A program made the translations under genes and the position numbers. Below the pieces are notes generated by a model that did not search any database, was not told the DNA's origin, and was given only the letters and a program-made list of their open reading frames with translations. A DNA stretch of 64,000 nt from Candidatus Avelusimicrobium intestinipullorum (GTDB taxonomy: Bacteria > Elusimicrobiota > Elusimicrobia > Elusimicrobiales > Elusimicrobiaceae), in the NCBI GenBank assembly GCA_944324635.1, contig CALUXC010000003.1:112811-176810 (forward strand). Direction: 5' to 3'. This document shows, piece after piece, positions 32,951-41,177 of this stretch (its first letter is position 1; each line of letters opens with the position of its first letter).

Positions 32951-33424
32951 TTAATTTAAGTACCAGATGGCGGCGTTTAAGTAGCCCGCATACGCCAGCC
33001 ACAGCCCGTAAGGCAGCAACAGCCAAGCGCACACGCGGCGGCTGGACCACCACACGCGTGCCAGCCAAATTCCCTCGGCCAACATAACAAGCAGTATAAG
33101 CAGGGCGGCCCCCGGGTTTTGGTTGCCAAAGAACACCGGCGTCCACCAAGCGTTAAGCGCCAGCTGCACAATAAATAAGATAAGCGGTTTGCGCACGGAC
33201 GCATTTAACCCGCCGCGAAACGCCACAAAAGCACACACGCCCAGCAGCAGGTATAACACGCCCCACACCATGCCAAACAAGGCGTCCGGCGGCGTGAGGG
33301 GAGGCATGGCCAGCGAATGATACCACGCCAAGTTGGGCTGTACGGCCCCCGCACCGGCCAGGCCGGGCAGTTGGCAGAGAACCAGCCAAAAAATCAATTT
33401 TAAGGCGGGAATAACATGTTTCAT
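32951..33424 (-). CDS. tspO: TspO/MBR-family membrane protein
   Basis: A 157-residue five-helix tryptophan-rich sensor protein that binds porphyrins or other hydrophobic ligands. Typical features are WYHSLAMPPLTPPDALFGMVWGVLY (read as Trp-Tyr, Pro-Pro and the Trp-Gly-Val-Leu-Tyr motif), LALNAWWTPVFF and W-rich C-terminal helices. Length matches the family. No tetrapyrrole genes are nearby. Confidence 0.9.
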   Translation of the reverse strand: MKHVIPALKLIFWLVLCQLPGLAGAGAVQPNLAWYHSLAMPPLTPPDALFGMVWGVLYLLLGVCAFVAFRGGLNASVRKPLILFIVQLALNAWWTPVFFGNQNPGAALLILLVMLAEGIWLARVWWSSRRVCAWLLLPYGLWLAYAGYLNAAIWYLN

Positions 33425-33561
33425 AGTCTTACCTTATCATTTTATCGGCCGCAAACAAAAGGGCAAAAAGGGTTAGAATTTGGGCCCCTGTGTGCCCTTT
33501 GCGCTCTAAAAATGGTAAAATAACCACAGTGCATTTTTTAACCTTTTAATCCGAGGATATT

Positions 33562-33936
33562 ATGGATACGAAACTGATTACGGAAGTAACCGATTGGCTT
33601 AAAACCACCGATTTAGCTGAATTCTGCTACGAAAAAGACGGCGACTGCATTGAAGTAAAAACGGCCGAAGCGTTGCCCGAGCCGGCTCATTTTTCCTGCT
33701 CTTTAACGGCCGTTACCGCGCCGGCTATCGGCATTTACCGCGCGGCGGATAAAGGCAAAAACCTGGTTCTTAAAGAAGGTCAAACCGTAAAAGAAGGCGA
33801 CGTGTTGGGCTTGGTGGAAACCGTTTCCCAAAAACACCCCATCACCGCTCCCGTATCCGGCAAACTCCGGGTGGTTACGGCGCAGGAAGGTGCGGCCGTA
33901 GAATTTGGACTGCCGCTTTTCTTCATTGAGAAATAG
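33562..33936 (+). CDS. accB: AccB-like biotin-carboxyl-carrier protein without the canonical biotinyl lysine
   Basis: A 124-residue protein with the AccB layout: an N-terminal helical segment (1-32), a short linker and a barrel-sandwich biotinyl/lipoyl domain (about 50-124). The expected Ala-Met-Lys-Met turn is replaced by Glu86-Thr-Val-Ser-Gln-Lys91, so Ser89 stands where the biotinylated lysine should be, and the only lysine is two residues later. The gene is intact and directly precedes accC (9-base gap), so it is hardly a pseudogene. Either Lys91 is modified, or the protein works without biotin, perhaps as a structural or regulatory partner. Confidence 0.75.
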   Translation: MDTKLITEVTDWLKTTDLAEFCYEKDGDCIEVKTAEALPEPAHFSCSLTAVTAPAIGIYRAADKGKNLVLKEGQTVKEGDVLGLVETVSQKHPITAPVSGKLRVVTAQEGAAVEFGLPLFFIEK

Positions 33937-33945
33937 GAGTTTGCC

Positions 33946-35337
33946 ATGTCCGAAAAAATTACCGTTACTCCTTTTAAGAAAGTTCTTATTGCCAACCGCG
34001 GCGAAATTGCGCTGCGCGTTATTCGCACGCTCAAAGAAATGGGTATCAAGTCCGTAGCCATTTATTCGGAAGCGGACCGCAACAGCCTGCATGTGCGCAT
34101 GGCGGACGAAGCCGTTTGCATTGGTGCGGCGCCTTCTCCGGTAAGCTATTTGAATATTGACGCTATCGTGACCGCCGGCAAAATCACCGGGGCCGATGCC
34201 GTGCACCCCGGATATGGTTTCTTGTCCGAAAACGCCGATTTTGCTTCCGCCGTTACCAAGGCCGGCATGACGTTTATCGGGCCTACGGCCGAAGCTATTG
34301 AAATGTTGGGCGTCAAATCCACCGCGCGCGAAATTGCCGTAAAAGCCGGCGTGCCGATTACGCCCGGTTCCGACGGCGTAGTGGGCAAAAACTTCCGCGA
34401 AGTGGCCCGCAAAATCGGTTTTCCAATCATGATTAAAGCCTCTTTGGGCGGCGGCGGAAAAGGTATGCGCGCGTGCCTGAAAGAAGAAGATTTGGAACTT
34501 ATGATGAAAACAGCGCAGGGCGAAGCCAAAGCCAACTTTGGCGACGACCGCGTGTATTTTGAAAAATTGGTATTAAATCCGCGCCATATTGAAGTGCAGG
34601 TGGCGGGGGACAATTACGGCAACGTGGTAGCTTTTGCCGAACGCGACTGCAGTATGCAGCGCCGCCATCAGAAACTGGTGGAAGAATCTCCCTCCCCGTT
34701 TGTGGACCCGGTAACCCGCCAAAAACTGCAGGAAGCGGCTTGCAAACTGGTGAAAGCCGCCAAATACCGCGGGGTGGGCACCGTAGAGTTTTTGATGGCC
34801 CAGAACAAAGAATTTTATTTCATGGAAGTAAACACCCGCTTGCAGGTGGAACACCCGGTGACGGAATCTGTCTGCGGGCAGGATTTGGTCAAAATGCAAA
34901 TCCAAATTGCCCAGGGCGAACCGCTGCATATCACGCAGGAAGAAGCGGCCGTTATCAAATGTCACGCCATTGAACACCGCATCAACGCCGAAGACAGCGA
35001 AATGAACTTTACTCCTTGCCCCGGCACCATTGAAGAATGGATTCCCGCCGGCGGTTTGGGCGTGCGTGTGGACAGCCACATGTACACCGGGTACACCATT
35101 CCCAGCTATTACGACAGCTTGATTGCCAAGCTGATTGTTACCGCGCCGGACCGCGAGCACCTGCTTGCGCGCAGCCGCCGCTGCTTGGGTGAATTTATGG
35201 TGGGCGGAATTAAAACGACGATTCCTTTCCATCAGAAAATCGTCAATAACGAAGATTTTATCCGCGGAAACATGGATACCGGCCTGATTGAACGCATGAT
35301 GGCCAAAGAGAAGGAAGCCAGTGAAAGCAAAAAATAA
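33946..35337 (+). CDS. accC: Biotin carboxylase subunit of acetyl-CoA carboxylase
   Basis: A 463-residue ATP-grasp enzyme that carboxylates biotin with bicarbonate. Motifs seen are [41 protein letters not shown] (ATP loop), [30 protein letters not shown] (metal and catalytic Glu/Arg) and HRINAED. Slightly longer than the E. coli enzyme (449). It follows the AccB-like gene and overlaps the next gene by 17 bases. Carboxyltransferase subunits are not in the window. Confidence 0.93.
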   Translation: MSEKITVTPFKKVLIANRGEIALRVIRTLKEMGIKSVAIYSEADRNSLHVRMADEAVCIGAAPSPVSYLNIDAIVTAGKITGADAVHPGYGFLSENADFASAVTKAGMTFIGPTAEAIEMLGVKSTAREIAVKAGVPITPGSDGVVGKNFREVARKIGFPIMIKASLGGGGKGMRACLKEEDLELMMKTAQGEAKANFGDDRVYFEKLVLNPRHIEVQVAGDNYGNVVAFAERDCSMQRRHQKLVEESPSPFVDPVTRQKLQEAACKLVKAAKYRGVGTVEFLMAQNKEFYFMEVNTRLQVEHPVTESVCGQDLVKMQIQIAQGEPLHITQEEAAVIKCHAIEHRINAEDSEMNFTPCPGTIEEWIPAGGLGVRVDSHMYTGYTIPSYYDSLIAKLIVTAPDREHLLARSRRCLGEFMVGGIKTTIPFHQKIVNNEDFIRGNMDTGLIERMMAKEKEASESKK

Positions 35338-35785
35338 AATTTTGGGCCGCCGCGCGCTTAAAAATTTTGTAGAAAAAGCACGCCAGGCCGGGCAAAAGAT
35401 TGTTTTCACCAACGGGTGTTTTGATATTTTGCACGCCGGGCACGTGAGCGTGTTGGAATTTTCGCGTTCCAAAGGCGACGTGCTGGTAGTAGGCCTAAAC
35501 AGCGACGACTCCGTTCGCCGTTTGAAAGGGCCCACCCGTCCCGTCAATTCCCAGGCGGACCGCGCCCTGGTGCTGGCGGGGTTGGAAAGCGTATCGGCGG
35601 TGAGCATTTTTGAAGAAGATACGCCTTATGAGCTGATTAAGCTGGTCCGCCCGGACGTATTAGTAAAAGGCGGCGATTACAAGACCGACGAAATCGTCGG
35701 ACGCGAATTTGCAAAAAAAGTGGTTCGTTTTCCTTTATTAAAGGGCCGCTCCACTACGAATATAATAAAAAAGGTCAGTAAATAA
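35321..35785 (+). CDS. D-glycero-beta-D-manno-heptose 1-phosphate adenylyltransferase (RfaE2/HldE C-domain type)
   Basis: A 154-residue cytidylyltransferase-fold enzyme that makes ADP-heptose for lipopolysaccharide core. The nucleotide motif is [13 protein letters not shown] at 26-38, followed by [19 protein letters not shown]; the C-terminal motif is GRSTTNII. It has only the adenylyltransferase half of HldE. The start is GTG at 35321, 17 bases inside accC, with AAGGAAG upstream. It implies an LPS-type outer membrane. Confidence 0.88.
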   Translation: MKAKNKILGRRALKNFVEKARQAGQKIVFTNGCFDILHAGHVSVLEFSRSKGDVLVVGLNSDDSVRRLKGPTRPVNSQADRALVLAGLESVSAVSIFEEDTPYELIKLVRPDVLVKGGDYKTDEIVGREFAKKVVRFPLLKGRSTTNIIKKVSK

Positions 35786-35848
35786 CCGCAAAGCGGCCCC
35801 CAAACGGGCGTGCCGCGGCGCGGGTTGTTGCGCCACGAGGATAAGAAC

Positions 35849-37039
35849 ATGTCTGATATTTTTGAGAAATGCAGAAATTATAAGGACGCCAAACTGGCTA
35901 TGCGCATGGGGATTTACGGCTATTTCCAGCCGATTGAATCTGCGCAGGGGCCGGAAGTAATTTTGGGGGGCAAGAAATACATCATGGCCGGTTCCAACAA
36001 TTACTTGGGCTTGGCGGACGATCCCGAAATGAAAAAAGCCGCCAGCGAGGCTGCTTTGAAATACGGAACGGGTTGTGCGGGTTCCCGCTTTTTGAACGGG
36101 AATACGCAAGCGGCCGATGAATTGGAAGCGCGTTTGGCGCGTTTCAAACGCAAAGAAGCGGGGCTGATTTTCTCTACGGGGTATCAGATGAACTTGGGCG
36201 TAGTGTCCTGCCTGGTGAAAAAAGGCGACTATGCCATCGTGGACAAATTGGACCACGCCAGCATTTTGGACGGCGTGAAACTGTCCGACGGGGAAATGGT
36301 CCGCTTTAGACACAACGACCCGGCGGATTTGGACCGCGTGCTTGCCAAACTGCCCGAGGAATCCGGGAAACTCATTATTGTAGACGGCGTGTTTAGCATG
36401 GAAGGCGACATTTGCCCGTTGCCCGAAATTGTGAAAATTGCCAAGAAATATGGCGCCCGCATTATGGTGGACGATGCCCATGCGACGGGTATCATCGGCA
36501 AAACGGGCCGTGGCACCTGCGAATACTTTGGCCTGGAAAACGGCGAAGTGGACCTGGTGGTCGGCACCTGCTCCAAAACCTTTGCCACCGTGGGCGGTTT
36601 CGTAGTGGGCGATGCGGACATTATCCATTATATCCGCCACAATGCCCGCAGTCAGATTTTCTCCGCCGCGTTGCCGCCGGCTTCCGTGGCGTCCATCACC
36701 AAAGCGCTGGAACTTATTGAAAACGACACTTCCCGCCGCGACAATCTGTTCCGCTTAACGGCCAAACTCAAAAAAGGTTTGGAAGATTTGGGCTTTGATT
36801 TGGGCACCAGCACCACGCCTATTTTGCCGGTGCATGTGGGCAGCAACGAAAACTGCTTTAAGATGTGGCGCGCCCTGCACGAACTGGGCATCTTCTCCAA
36901 CCCGGTGGTCAGCCCTGCCGTGCCGCCCGGCCGCGCGCTTATGCGCCTGACGCTGATGGCTACTCATACCGACGAGCACGTGGCCAAAATCATTGACGCG
37001 TTTGCTCAGGCCGGCCGTGCAATTGGCGTGATTAAATAG
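35849..37039 (+). CDS. Serine palmitoyltransferase-like alpha-oxoamine synthase
   Basis: A 396-residue PLP enzyme joining an amino acid to an acyl-CoA. GSNNYLGL, VDDAHATGIIG and GTCSKTFATVGGF (PLP Lys in the SK pair) are family motifs. The N-terminal GIYGYFQPIES and the C-terminal SPAVPPG...LMATHT pattern are closer to bacterial serine palmitoyltransferases than to Kbl or BioF. A Kbl (2-amino-3-ketobutyrate ligase) role cannot be excluded. ATG at 35849 was preferred over a start 39 bases earlier because the family begins here. A GNAT-like gene follows. Confidence 0.75.
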   Translation: MSDIFEKCRNYKDAKLAMRMGIYGYFQPIESAQGPEVILGGKKYIMAGSNNYLGLADDPEMKKAASEAALKYGTGCAGSRFLNGNTQAADELEARLARFKRKEAGLIFSTGYQMNLGVVSCLVKKGDYAIVDKLDHASILDGVKLSDGEMVRFRHNDPADLDRVLAKLPEESGKLIIVDGVFSMEGDICPLPEIVKIAKKYGARIMVDDAHATGIIGKTGRGTCEYFGLENGEVDLVVGTCSKTFATVGGFVVGDADIIHYIRHNARSQIFSAALPPASVASITKALELIENDTSRRDNLFRLTAKLKKGLEDLGFDLGTSTTPILPVHVGSNENCFKMWRALHELGIFSNPVVSPAVPPGRALMRLTLMATHTDEHVAKIIDAFAQAGRAIGVIK

Positions 37040-37051
37040 TTCTTATTCTTC

Positions 37052-37095
37052 CGAAACCCCGTTCTTGACAAGCTTGCAAGGCGGGGTTTCGTTTT
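37052..37095 (+). terminator. Hairpin after the oxoamine synthase gene
   Basis: CGAAACCCCG and CGGGGTTTCG pair around a 20-base loop containing a smaller dyad, followed by TTTT. Read-through into the next gene, 24 bases on, is possible. Confidence 0.65.
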
Positions 37096-37114
37096 AGGCA
37101 AGCGAGGTTATAGT

Positions 37115-38224
37115 ATGGCTGTAAAAGTGCGGGAAATTACCGATCAGGAATTAGACGCGTTTATCAATTTTCCTTTTGAATTGTACAAAGACGATCCGTA
37201 TTGGGTGGGTGAATTAAAAGCCGACACCAAACATTTGCTCCGCCGGGACCATATCTTTTGGACCCACGGCGAAAGAGCCTTGTTTATGGCGTATAAGGAC
37301 GAAAAACCCGTCGGGCGCATTATGGCGCTCATTAACCGGGCCCACAACGAATACCAAAAAGAAAACATCGGATTTTTTGGCTTTTTTGATTGTATAGACG
37401 ACCAGCAAACGGCCAATGCGTTGTTTGAAGCCGCCGAAAAATGGCTCCGTGCCAAAGGCGTCAGTGCCGTGCGCGGGCCGGCCAATCCTTCCAGCAACCA
37501 TGTGTATGGGCTGTTGGTGGACGGGTTTGACAGTATGCCGGCTATTATGATGCCGTACAACTACCCGTATTATGCCAAGTTGATAGAACAGGCGGGTTTT
37601 GCCAAAATAAAAGATTTATTGGCTTTCCAGCGCAGCAAGGACGATAAGTTTTCCGAGCGTTTTTTGAAAGTATGTGCGCGCTGTTCCCGCAGCAAAGACA
37701 TTTCCTTAAGACGGCTGAACTTGAAAAAAATAGACCAGGAAGCGGAAATTATCCGCAAAATTTATAACGAAGCCTGGGCGGAAAACTGGGGCTTTGTGCC
37801 GATGTCTTGCCAGGAAATGGCGGATGTGGTGAAGGAACTGAAACTGGTCGTGCGGCCGGAAGGAACCTGCGTGCTGGAAGTGGACGGAGTACCGGCGGGG
37901 TTCTATATTTTGATTCCCAACATGAACCATGCCTTAAAAGAGCTGAAAGGCTCGCTGGCTAACCCGTGGCGCGTGTTAAAAGCGCTGTGGGCGTGGCGTA
38001 AAATCAAAGACGCGCGCATGATTATGCTGGGGGTTTCGCCTCAGTTCAGAAAGCGCGGCATTGATTTGATTTTGATCAAACACATTATTGACCATGGGGT
38101 GGCCGTTTGGAACGAAGCGGAACTTTCGTGGGTGCTGGAAGACAACGAAGGCATTATCCGCGGAATTACGGAATGCGGCTGTCACCCCAGCAAACGGTAT
38201 CGTTTGTATCAAAAAAGCTTATAA
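37115..38224 (+). CDS. GNAT-like N-acyltransferase family protein
   Basis: A 369-residue soluble protein. The N-terminal region (YKDDPYWVGELKADTKHLL, then VGRIMALINRAHNEY) and a later segment (VLEVDGVPAGFYILIPN, then MIMLGVSPQFRKRGIDLIL) look like two GNAT folds, the second with the acyl-CoA loop Arg-x-x-Gly-Ile. It follows the serine palmitoyltransferase-like gene, so N-acylation of a sphingoid base (ceramide formation) is an attractive but unproven role. GAGG ribosome binding site. Confidence 0.68.
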   Translation: MAVKVREITDQELDAFINFPFELYKDDPYWVGELKADTKHLLRRDHIFWTHGERALFMAYKDEKPVGRIMALINRAHNEYQKENIGFFGFFDCIDDQQTANALFEAAEKWLRAKGVSAVRGPANPSSNHVYGLLVDGFDSMPAIMMPYNYPYYAKLIEQAGFAKIKDLLAFQRSKDDKFSERFLKVCARCSRSKDISLRRLNLKKIDQEAEIIRKIYNEAWAENWGFVPMSCQEMADVVKELKLVVRPEGTCVLEVDGVPAGFYILIPNMNHALKELKGSLANPWRVLKALWAWRKIKDARMIMLGVSPQFRKRGIDLILIKHIIDHGVAVWNEAELSWVLEDNEGIIRGITECGCHPSKRYRLYQKSL

Positions 38225-38240
38225 AAACAAATCACACATG

Positions 38241-38269
38241 GCGGAGCGAACTACTCGCTCCGCTTTTTT
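38241..38269 (+). terminator. Terminator of the GNAT-like gene
   Basis: GCGGAGCGA-ACTAC-TCGCTCCGC followed by six Ts. Confidence 0.9.
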
Positions 38270-38310
38270 ATTTGAAGTTTGTCGTCTGGACGACGGATAT
38301 TTGTACCTAG

Positions 38311-38349
38311 AAAAAGGCTCTGTTCTTCCCATTAAAACAGAGCCTTTTT
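38311..38349. terminator. Second bidirectional terminator-like hairpin
   Basis: AAAAAGGCTCTGTT and AACAGAGCCTTTTT with an 11-base loop, 42 bases beyond the first terminator. Its own transcript, if any, is not obvious. Confidence 0.65.
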
Positions 38350-38527
38350 GTGTGCCCGGCGGGGCGAGTCCCCTCTCGCGGCCGAGCGGATAAAAACGAA
38401 TTATTCCCGCAGCAAACAGGAACTTTATAAAGGAAAAACGAAGAGGCCGTATGGGGGGAAAAGAGTCCTTTTTTATAACATAGACGATTTGCGCGCTAAA
38501 AGAAAGCGGAAAAAGTAATTAGTTTTT

Positions 38528-38560
38528 GAAAAAAACGCGCCCGTTTGGTTGGGCGCGTTT
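38528..38560 (-). terminator. Terminator of the enolase-lgt-rluD operon
   Basis: AAACGCGCCC/GGGCGCGTTT stem with a T-run on the minus strand, 18 bases beyond the rluD stop. Confidence 0.88.
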
Positions 38561-38578
38561 AGGCAAAAATAATTTACT

Positions 38579-39484
38579 TTATTTGGAGGTTACCCGTTTC
38601 CAGGCCGCTTCAAAATCCGGCGGAACGGGGGCTTCAAACATTTGTTTTTTTCCGTTTAAGGGGTGTTTGAATTCAATTCTCCGCGCGTGGAGCATCAGGC
38701 GGTCGGCCGTGGCGCCGCGGTAGAGCCAGTCCCCCAAGACGGGGTACCCCAGCCAGCTTAAATGGACGCGCAGCTGGTTGGTGCGGCCGGTGCGGGGATA
38801 AAGTTCAATATAGGTAAATCCGTTTTTGCGTTCCAGCACTTTGTAGTCGGTCACGGCTTCGCGGCCAACATCGGAAGCTTTAATTTTGCCGCCGGCTACG
38901 CGCCCGATAGGCACGTCTATGGTGCCTTCGTCGTCCGGCACTTCGCCGCAGGCGATGGAATGATACGTTTTATGCACTTCGCGGTTGGCAAACAGGGCCA
39001 CCATTTCCGCTTGAAATTCAGGGTTTTTGGCCACCAGCATCACGCCGCTGGTTTCGCGGTCCAAGCGGTGCACCAGGCCGGCGCGGGGGGTGGAAGGGTC
39101 AAACCCTTTGGGCGGATTTGCCAGAATGACGGACACCAATGTTTCTTCCGACGAGAAGACCGCTTCGGGGTGTTCTTCCCACACGGGGCTTTGCGGGTGC
39201 ACAAGCATACCGGCGGGTTTAATGAGAACGAAAAAATCTTTTGCGTCGTGAATGATTAAATCTTTAAGCTGGGTTTTGGCGTGGGCTTCGGGCATTTCTA
39301 TTTCCACCGTTTCCCCGGGCGTAAGCGGCCAGGAGGGTTTTACCTTCTTCCCGTTAACGGTGATTTTGCCGTCTTTAATCATTTTTTGCACGATAGCGCG
39401 CGAAAAATCGGCTAGTTCGTCGGCGGCGAATACGTCCAGCCGGCGGGAATATCCTTCAAAAACGATTTTTTTGTTTTCAGCCAT
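38579..39484 (-). CDS. rluD: RluD-family 23S rRNA pseudouridine synthase
   Basis: A 301-residue RNA-modifying enzyme. The N-terminal S4 domain (about 15-75, SRAIVQKMIKDGKITVNGKK) is followed by the catalytic domain with HRLDRETSGVML, whose Asp is the nucleophile. Length and order are those of RluD/RluC proteins; the exact target uridine is not shown. It is last gene of a six-gene operon and overlaps lgt by 8 bases. Confidence 0.9.
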   Translation of the reverse strand: MAENKKIVFEGYSRRLDVFAADELADFSRAIVQKMIKDGKITVNGKKVKPSWPLTPGETVEIEMPEAHAKTQLKDLIIHDAKDFFVLIKPAGMLVHPQSPVWEEHPEAVFSSEETLVSVILANPPKGFDPSTPRAGLVHRLDRETSGVMLVAKNPEFQAEMVALFANREVHKTYHSIACGEVPDDEGTIDVPIGRVAGGKIKASDVGREAVTDYKVLERKNGFTYIELYPRTGRTNQLRVHLSWLGYPVLGDWLYRGATADRLMLHARRIEFKHPLNGKKQMFEAPVPPDFEAAWKRVTSK

Positions 39485-40262
39485 GTTGTTTATCCTTTGC
39501 TAAACGGCAGGCCAGCATAAATGCGGCTGCCGCAGTCACGAGCGCGATTGCCTGCGAGGGGGACAACCCCAAAATATATTCCCCGCGGAAATCCCCGCGG
39601 AAAAATTCAATAATAAAGCGCATCACGCTGTAGCCCAATACATATTTTACCAATACACTCCCCGACCGGTGCGGTTTTTTGTACGCCCGGTGGAGCAGGA
39701 AAAATAAAATCAAGTTGCCCGCCGCTTCATACAGCTGGGTGGGGTGCAAGTGCATGCCCAACAGTTCCGGCGCTACCAGCGAGTGCGGGTCCGTAAACGT
39801 TACGCCCCAGGGCATATCCGTCGGACGGCCGTAGCAACAGCCGGCCAAAAAACACCCTATGCGGCCAAAAGCATGCCCTAAAGGAAGCCCTACAATCAAA
39901 AAGTCCGCCGTGGGCAGCAAAGGCAGGCGCTTTTTGCAGATATACCATACCAGCGCCCCTACCGATACAATCATTCCGCCAAAAAATACAAATCCGTAGC
40001 GGAAATTCCGCACAATATTGGTCAGCTTTTCGCTTAGCGTAGCCCCCAGCTGCGGCCAGGAAACGATAATATAGAGCAGTTTGCTTCCAATCAGCGCCCC
40101 CATGAAGGCGATAAAAATGAGGTTCCAAAAAGTATCTTTATCCAGGCCGACTTTTTTCAGCCGGGGCAACAAATACAAAGACGCCGCCGCATATCCCAGG
40201 GCGGTCATCAGCCCGTAGCTGGCCAGTTCAAAAGAGCCTATGTGCAAAAGTACCGGGTGCAT
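39477..40262 (-). CDS. lgt: Prolipoprotein diacylglyceryl transferase
   Basis: A 261-residue inner-membrane enzyme that attaches diacylglycerol to the lipobox cysteine. Seven hydrophobic segments are present. The Lgt signature GHAFGRIGCFLAGCCYG is at about 129-145, and HPTQLYEA follows. Start ATG overlaps the upstream stop (TAATG). The window encodes several lipoproteins that need it. Confidence 0.95.
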   Translation of the reverse strand: MHPVLLHIGSFELASYGLMTALGYAAASLYLLPRLKKVGLDKDTFWNLIFIAFMGALIGSKLLYIIVSWPQLGATLSEKLTNIVRNFRYGFVFFGGMIVSVGALVWYICKKRLPLLPTADFLIVGLPLGHAFGRIGCFLAGCCYGRPTDMPWGVTFTDPHSLVAPELLGMHLHPTQLYEAAGNLILFFLLHRAYKKPHRSGSVLVKYVLGYSVMRFIIEFFRGDFRGEYILGLSPSQAIALVTAAAAFMLACRLAKDKQHG

Positions 40263-40870
40263 TATAACAAGTCCTTATCCCGAATGGCGTTGCGCATGAA
40301 CGGGTTTTTGAGGCGTTCGTAGCCGATGGTGGAACTGCATTTGCCGCCGTAGCTGTGGCCGGCAAAAATTTGCGTGTCTTCGGGTAGCTGGGAGAGCTTG
40401 AGCAAGCTTTTGCGCATTTCGCGCGGGCTGGAGGAAGGCAAATCCACCCGGCCGCAAGCTCCGGGGAATAACGTGTCCCCCGTGAAAACCGCATTGCCGA
40501 TTTTAATACACACGCCGCCTGCCGTATGGCCGGGGGTGGGAATAATTTCCACTTCAAACGGGCCTATGTGCAGGTTTTGAGCCCCTTCATAAGCGTTTAA
40601 CATGTGCGGGTCTATCCCGCAGAGCACCACGTCATTTTTTTCAATATAGGCTTTTAAGCGGTGGTTCTCCAGCAGGGTTTGGGCAAATTTTACGTGGTCA
40701 AAATGGCCATGCGTAAAAAAGACCGCCAGCAAATTTAATTTCTTTTCGGAAAGAGTGTGTTCCAAAAAGTTCATGTCCCAGGCCGGGTCTATCAGCAGGG
40801 CGTCCTGCCCTTCGGTGATGAGATAGGTGCAGTTGTCCATCGGCCCCAGGTTGATAACGTCTATATTCAT
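40262..40870 (-). CDS. Metallo-beta-lactamase-fold hydrolase, glyoxalase II-like
   Basis: A 202-residue hydrolase. The zinc motif FTHGHFDHVK (HxHxDH) is at about 53-62, further ligands lie in TPGHTAGG and FTGDTLFPGACGR, and the C-terminal His is in AGHSYGG. It lacks the C-terminal helical domain of GloB, so it is a short GloB-like thioesterase of uncertain substrate. It sits between ftsB and lgt. Confidence 0.85.
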   Translation of the reverse strand: MNIDVINLGPMDNCTYLITEGQDALLIDPAWDMNFLEHTLSEKKLNLLAVFFTHGHFDHVKFAQTLLENHRLKAYIEKNDVVLCGIDPHMLNAYEGAQNLHIGPFEVEIIPTPGHTAGGVCIKIGNAVFTGDTLFPGACGRVDLPSSSPREMRKSLLKLSQLPEDTQIFAGHSYGGKCSSTIGYERLKNPFMRNAIRDKDLL

Positions 40871-40880
40871 AAAACCTCTG

Positions 40881-41177
40881 TTATTCGGTCAAGCGGAATT
40901 GTATTTCGCCCGGCTTTACCATGTTGTATTGCGTGCGGGCCAGTTCTTCCACGTAATCTAAATCCTGCTTTTTAAGCAGTTCCATTTTTTTGGTGAGTTC
41001 CTGGTGTTGTACGTCAAGAAGTGCGCTTTGCTTGGTCAGTTTGCGCATTTCCAGCTTATTGTGCACCAAGCTTAAGAAACTGCTCCCCAAAAAAAATATA
41101 ACCACTGCTACCAGCCCTACGGCCAGCAGCAGTGGTTTTTTGTTGCGAAGTAAAAGTTCTTTAATGTCCTGCGTCAT
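40881..41177 (-). CDS. FtsB/DivIC-like septum formation initiator
   Basis: A 98-residue bitopic protein: a short cytosolic segment, a membrane span at about 16-38, and a periplasmic coiled coil (KLEMRKLTKQSALLDVQHQ and on). YVEELARTQYNMVKPGE is the conserved C-terminal patch of the family. It stabilises the divisome with FtsL/FtsQ. Location directly after enolase is a very common ftsB context. Start overlaps the enolase stop by one base. Confidence 0.88.
   Translation of the reverse strand: MTQDIKELLLRNKKPLLLAVGLVAVVIFFLGSSFLSLVHNKLEMRKLTKQSALLDVQHQELTKKMELLKKQDLDYVEELARTQYNMVKPGEIQFRLTE

Larger units (their letters stand above)
38225..38578. other. 354-base gap with three hairpins
   Basis: No gene is seen. 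It contains the terminator of the upstream gene, a second A/T-flanked hairpin, a short GTCG/CGAC dyad (about 38281-38294), and the terminator of rluD. The piece between the second hairpin and 38520 shows nothing I can name. An RNA of about 80 bases ending at the second hairpin is conceivable. Confidence 0.45.

Noticed and set aside
34573..35607. A 344-codon minus-strand frame opposite accC
   Set aside because: It overlaps invariant AccC motifs and has Phe/His/Gly-rich shadow composition.
38350..38400. tRNA-like fragment (GCGGCCGAGCGG)
   Set aside because: It has a D-arm-like string but no acceptor, anticodon or T-arm can be folded around it.
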